Of a stretch of DNA of 64,000 nucleotides, positions 63,885 through 64,000 are shown piece after piece. A program made the position numbers and the translations under genes. The notes below the pieces were generated by a model that ran no database searches, was not told where the DNA came from, and saw only the letters and a list, made by a program, of their open reading frames with translations. Within the stretch, counting starts at the first letter, position 1, and each line of letters starts with the position of its first letter. This stretch comes from Moringa oleifera (lineage: Eukaryota > Streptophyta > Magnoliopsida > Brassicales > Moringaceae): contig JAJFZO010000503.1 in NCBI GenBank assembly GCA_021397835.1, positions 26,001-90,000 of the forward strand, in the 5' to 3' direction.

Positions 63885-64000
63885 AGCACCGTCGCCCCCG
63901 ACCCCCCCGCATCCGTTCGGGGAGGGGAGGGACCATCGCGGGGCGAATGTTGGCCTCCCGTGCGCCTCTGGCTCACGGTTGGCCTAAAAAAGAGTCTCGA
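63885..64000 (+). other. Internal transcribed spacer 2 (ITS2), 5' part
   Basis: After the 5.8S end comes gtcgcccccg, a C- and G-rich stretch, then gttggcctcccgtgcgcc and cacggttggcctaaaa. These are the usual beginning and the helix III core of angiosperm ITS2. The spacer continues past the window. This is the best region for naming the species by database search. Compared with the 18S piece it looks less obviously decayed, but I have no close relative to compare. Confidence 0.88.

Noticed and set aside
63885..64000. Start of a functional rDNA transcription unit
   Set aside because: 18S is truncated at both ends and fused to 5.8S/ITS2, with ITS1 absent, so no processed rRNA could come from this part.

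Overview
The window is almost entirely one tandem satellite array. A repeat unit of about 317 bases (316-319) runs in the same orientation from base 1 to about 63614, roughly 200 copies. It ends abruptly in a broken piece of nuclear ribosomal DNA (63615-64000). I see no protein-coding gene, tRNA, transposon or CRISPR array. The many short open frames on both strands are one unselected repeat read again and again. The 18S fragment and the ITS2 helix III core (GGCCTCCCGTG) are of flowering-plant type. The organism is therefore most likely an angiosperm, probably a eudicot, and the locus heterochromatic. I do not recognise the satellite or the species.

Layout. (1) 1-3810: three tandem copies of a 1270-base four-unit higher-order repeat (HOR). 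(2) 3811-13659: mixed units of families A, B, C, D and F, with longer-range copies (offsets near 2859, 4132 and 5718 bases). (3) 13660-15707: two copies of a 1024-base HOR, each carrying the same internal 70-base duplication. (4) 16081-24336: an exact 13-unit (4128-base) tandem duplication, each half holding three copies of a 953-base three-unit HOR. (5) 24337-41699: more diverged units, arrival of family E, and small local duplications. (6) 41700-63614: further nested duplications (2, 3, 6, 12, about 16 and about 22 units apart) and several short deletions. (7) 63615-64000: part of 18S rRNA joined directly to the last bases of 5.8S and the start of ITS2.

Unit families used below. They are my own labels, based on diagnostic bases. 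A: cttgaggcagc, ctcggtggactc, gatcgaagacatg. B: ggtttgatctc, gtgcagcgtgatcgatgac. C: gctcatgcttgcc, gatcgacgacacgatcg, ttagaaac. D: cggacacgttgcgc, gatagaagacagg. E: a first-40-base variant, aagcttgatggtgtgg followed by gggg and agctaacaatg. F: an A-like left part joined to a B-like right part through tagggccctcg. Unit start is set at acaagctcgatgg, which is base 1 of the window.

Nothing here works together as an operon or pathway. The content is a record of unequal crossing-over and gene conversion at several scales, in DNA whose rDNA remnant shows methylation-type C-to-T decay.
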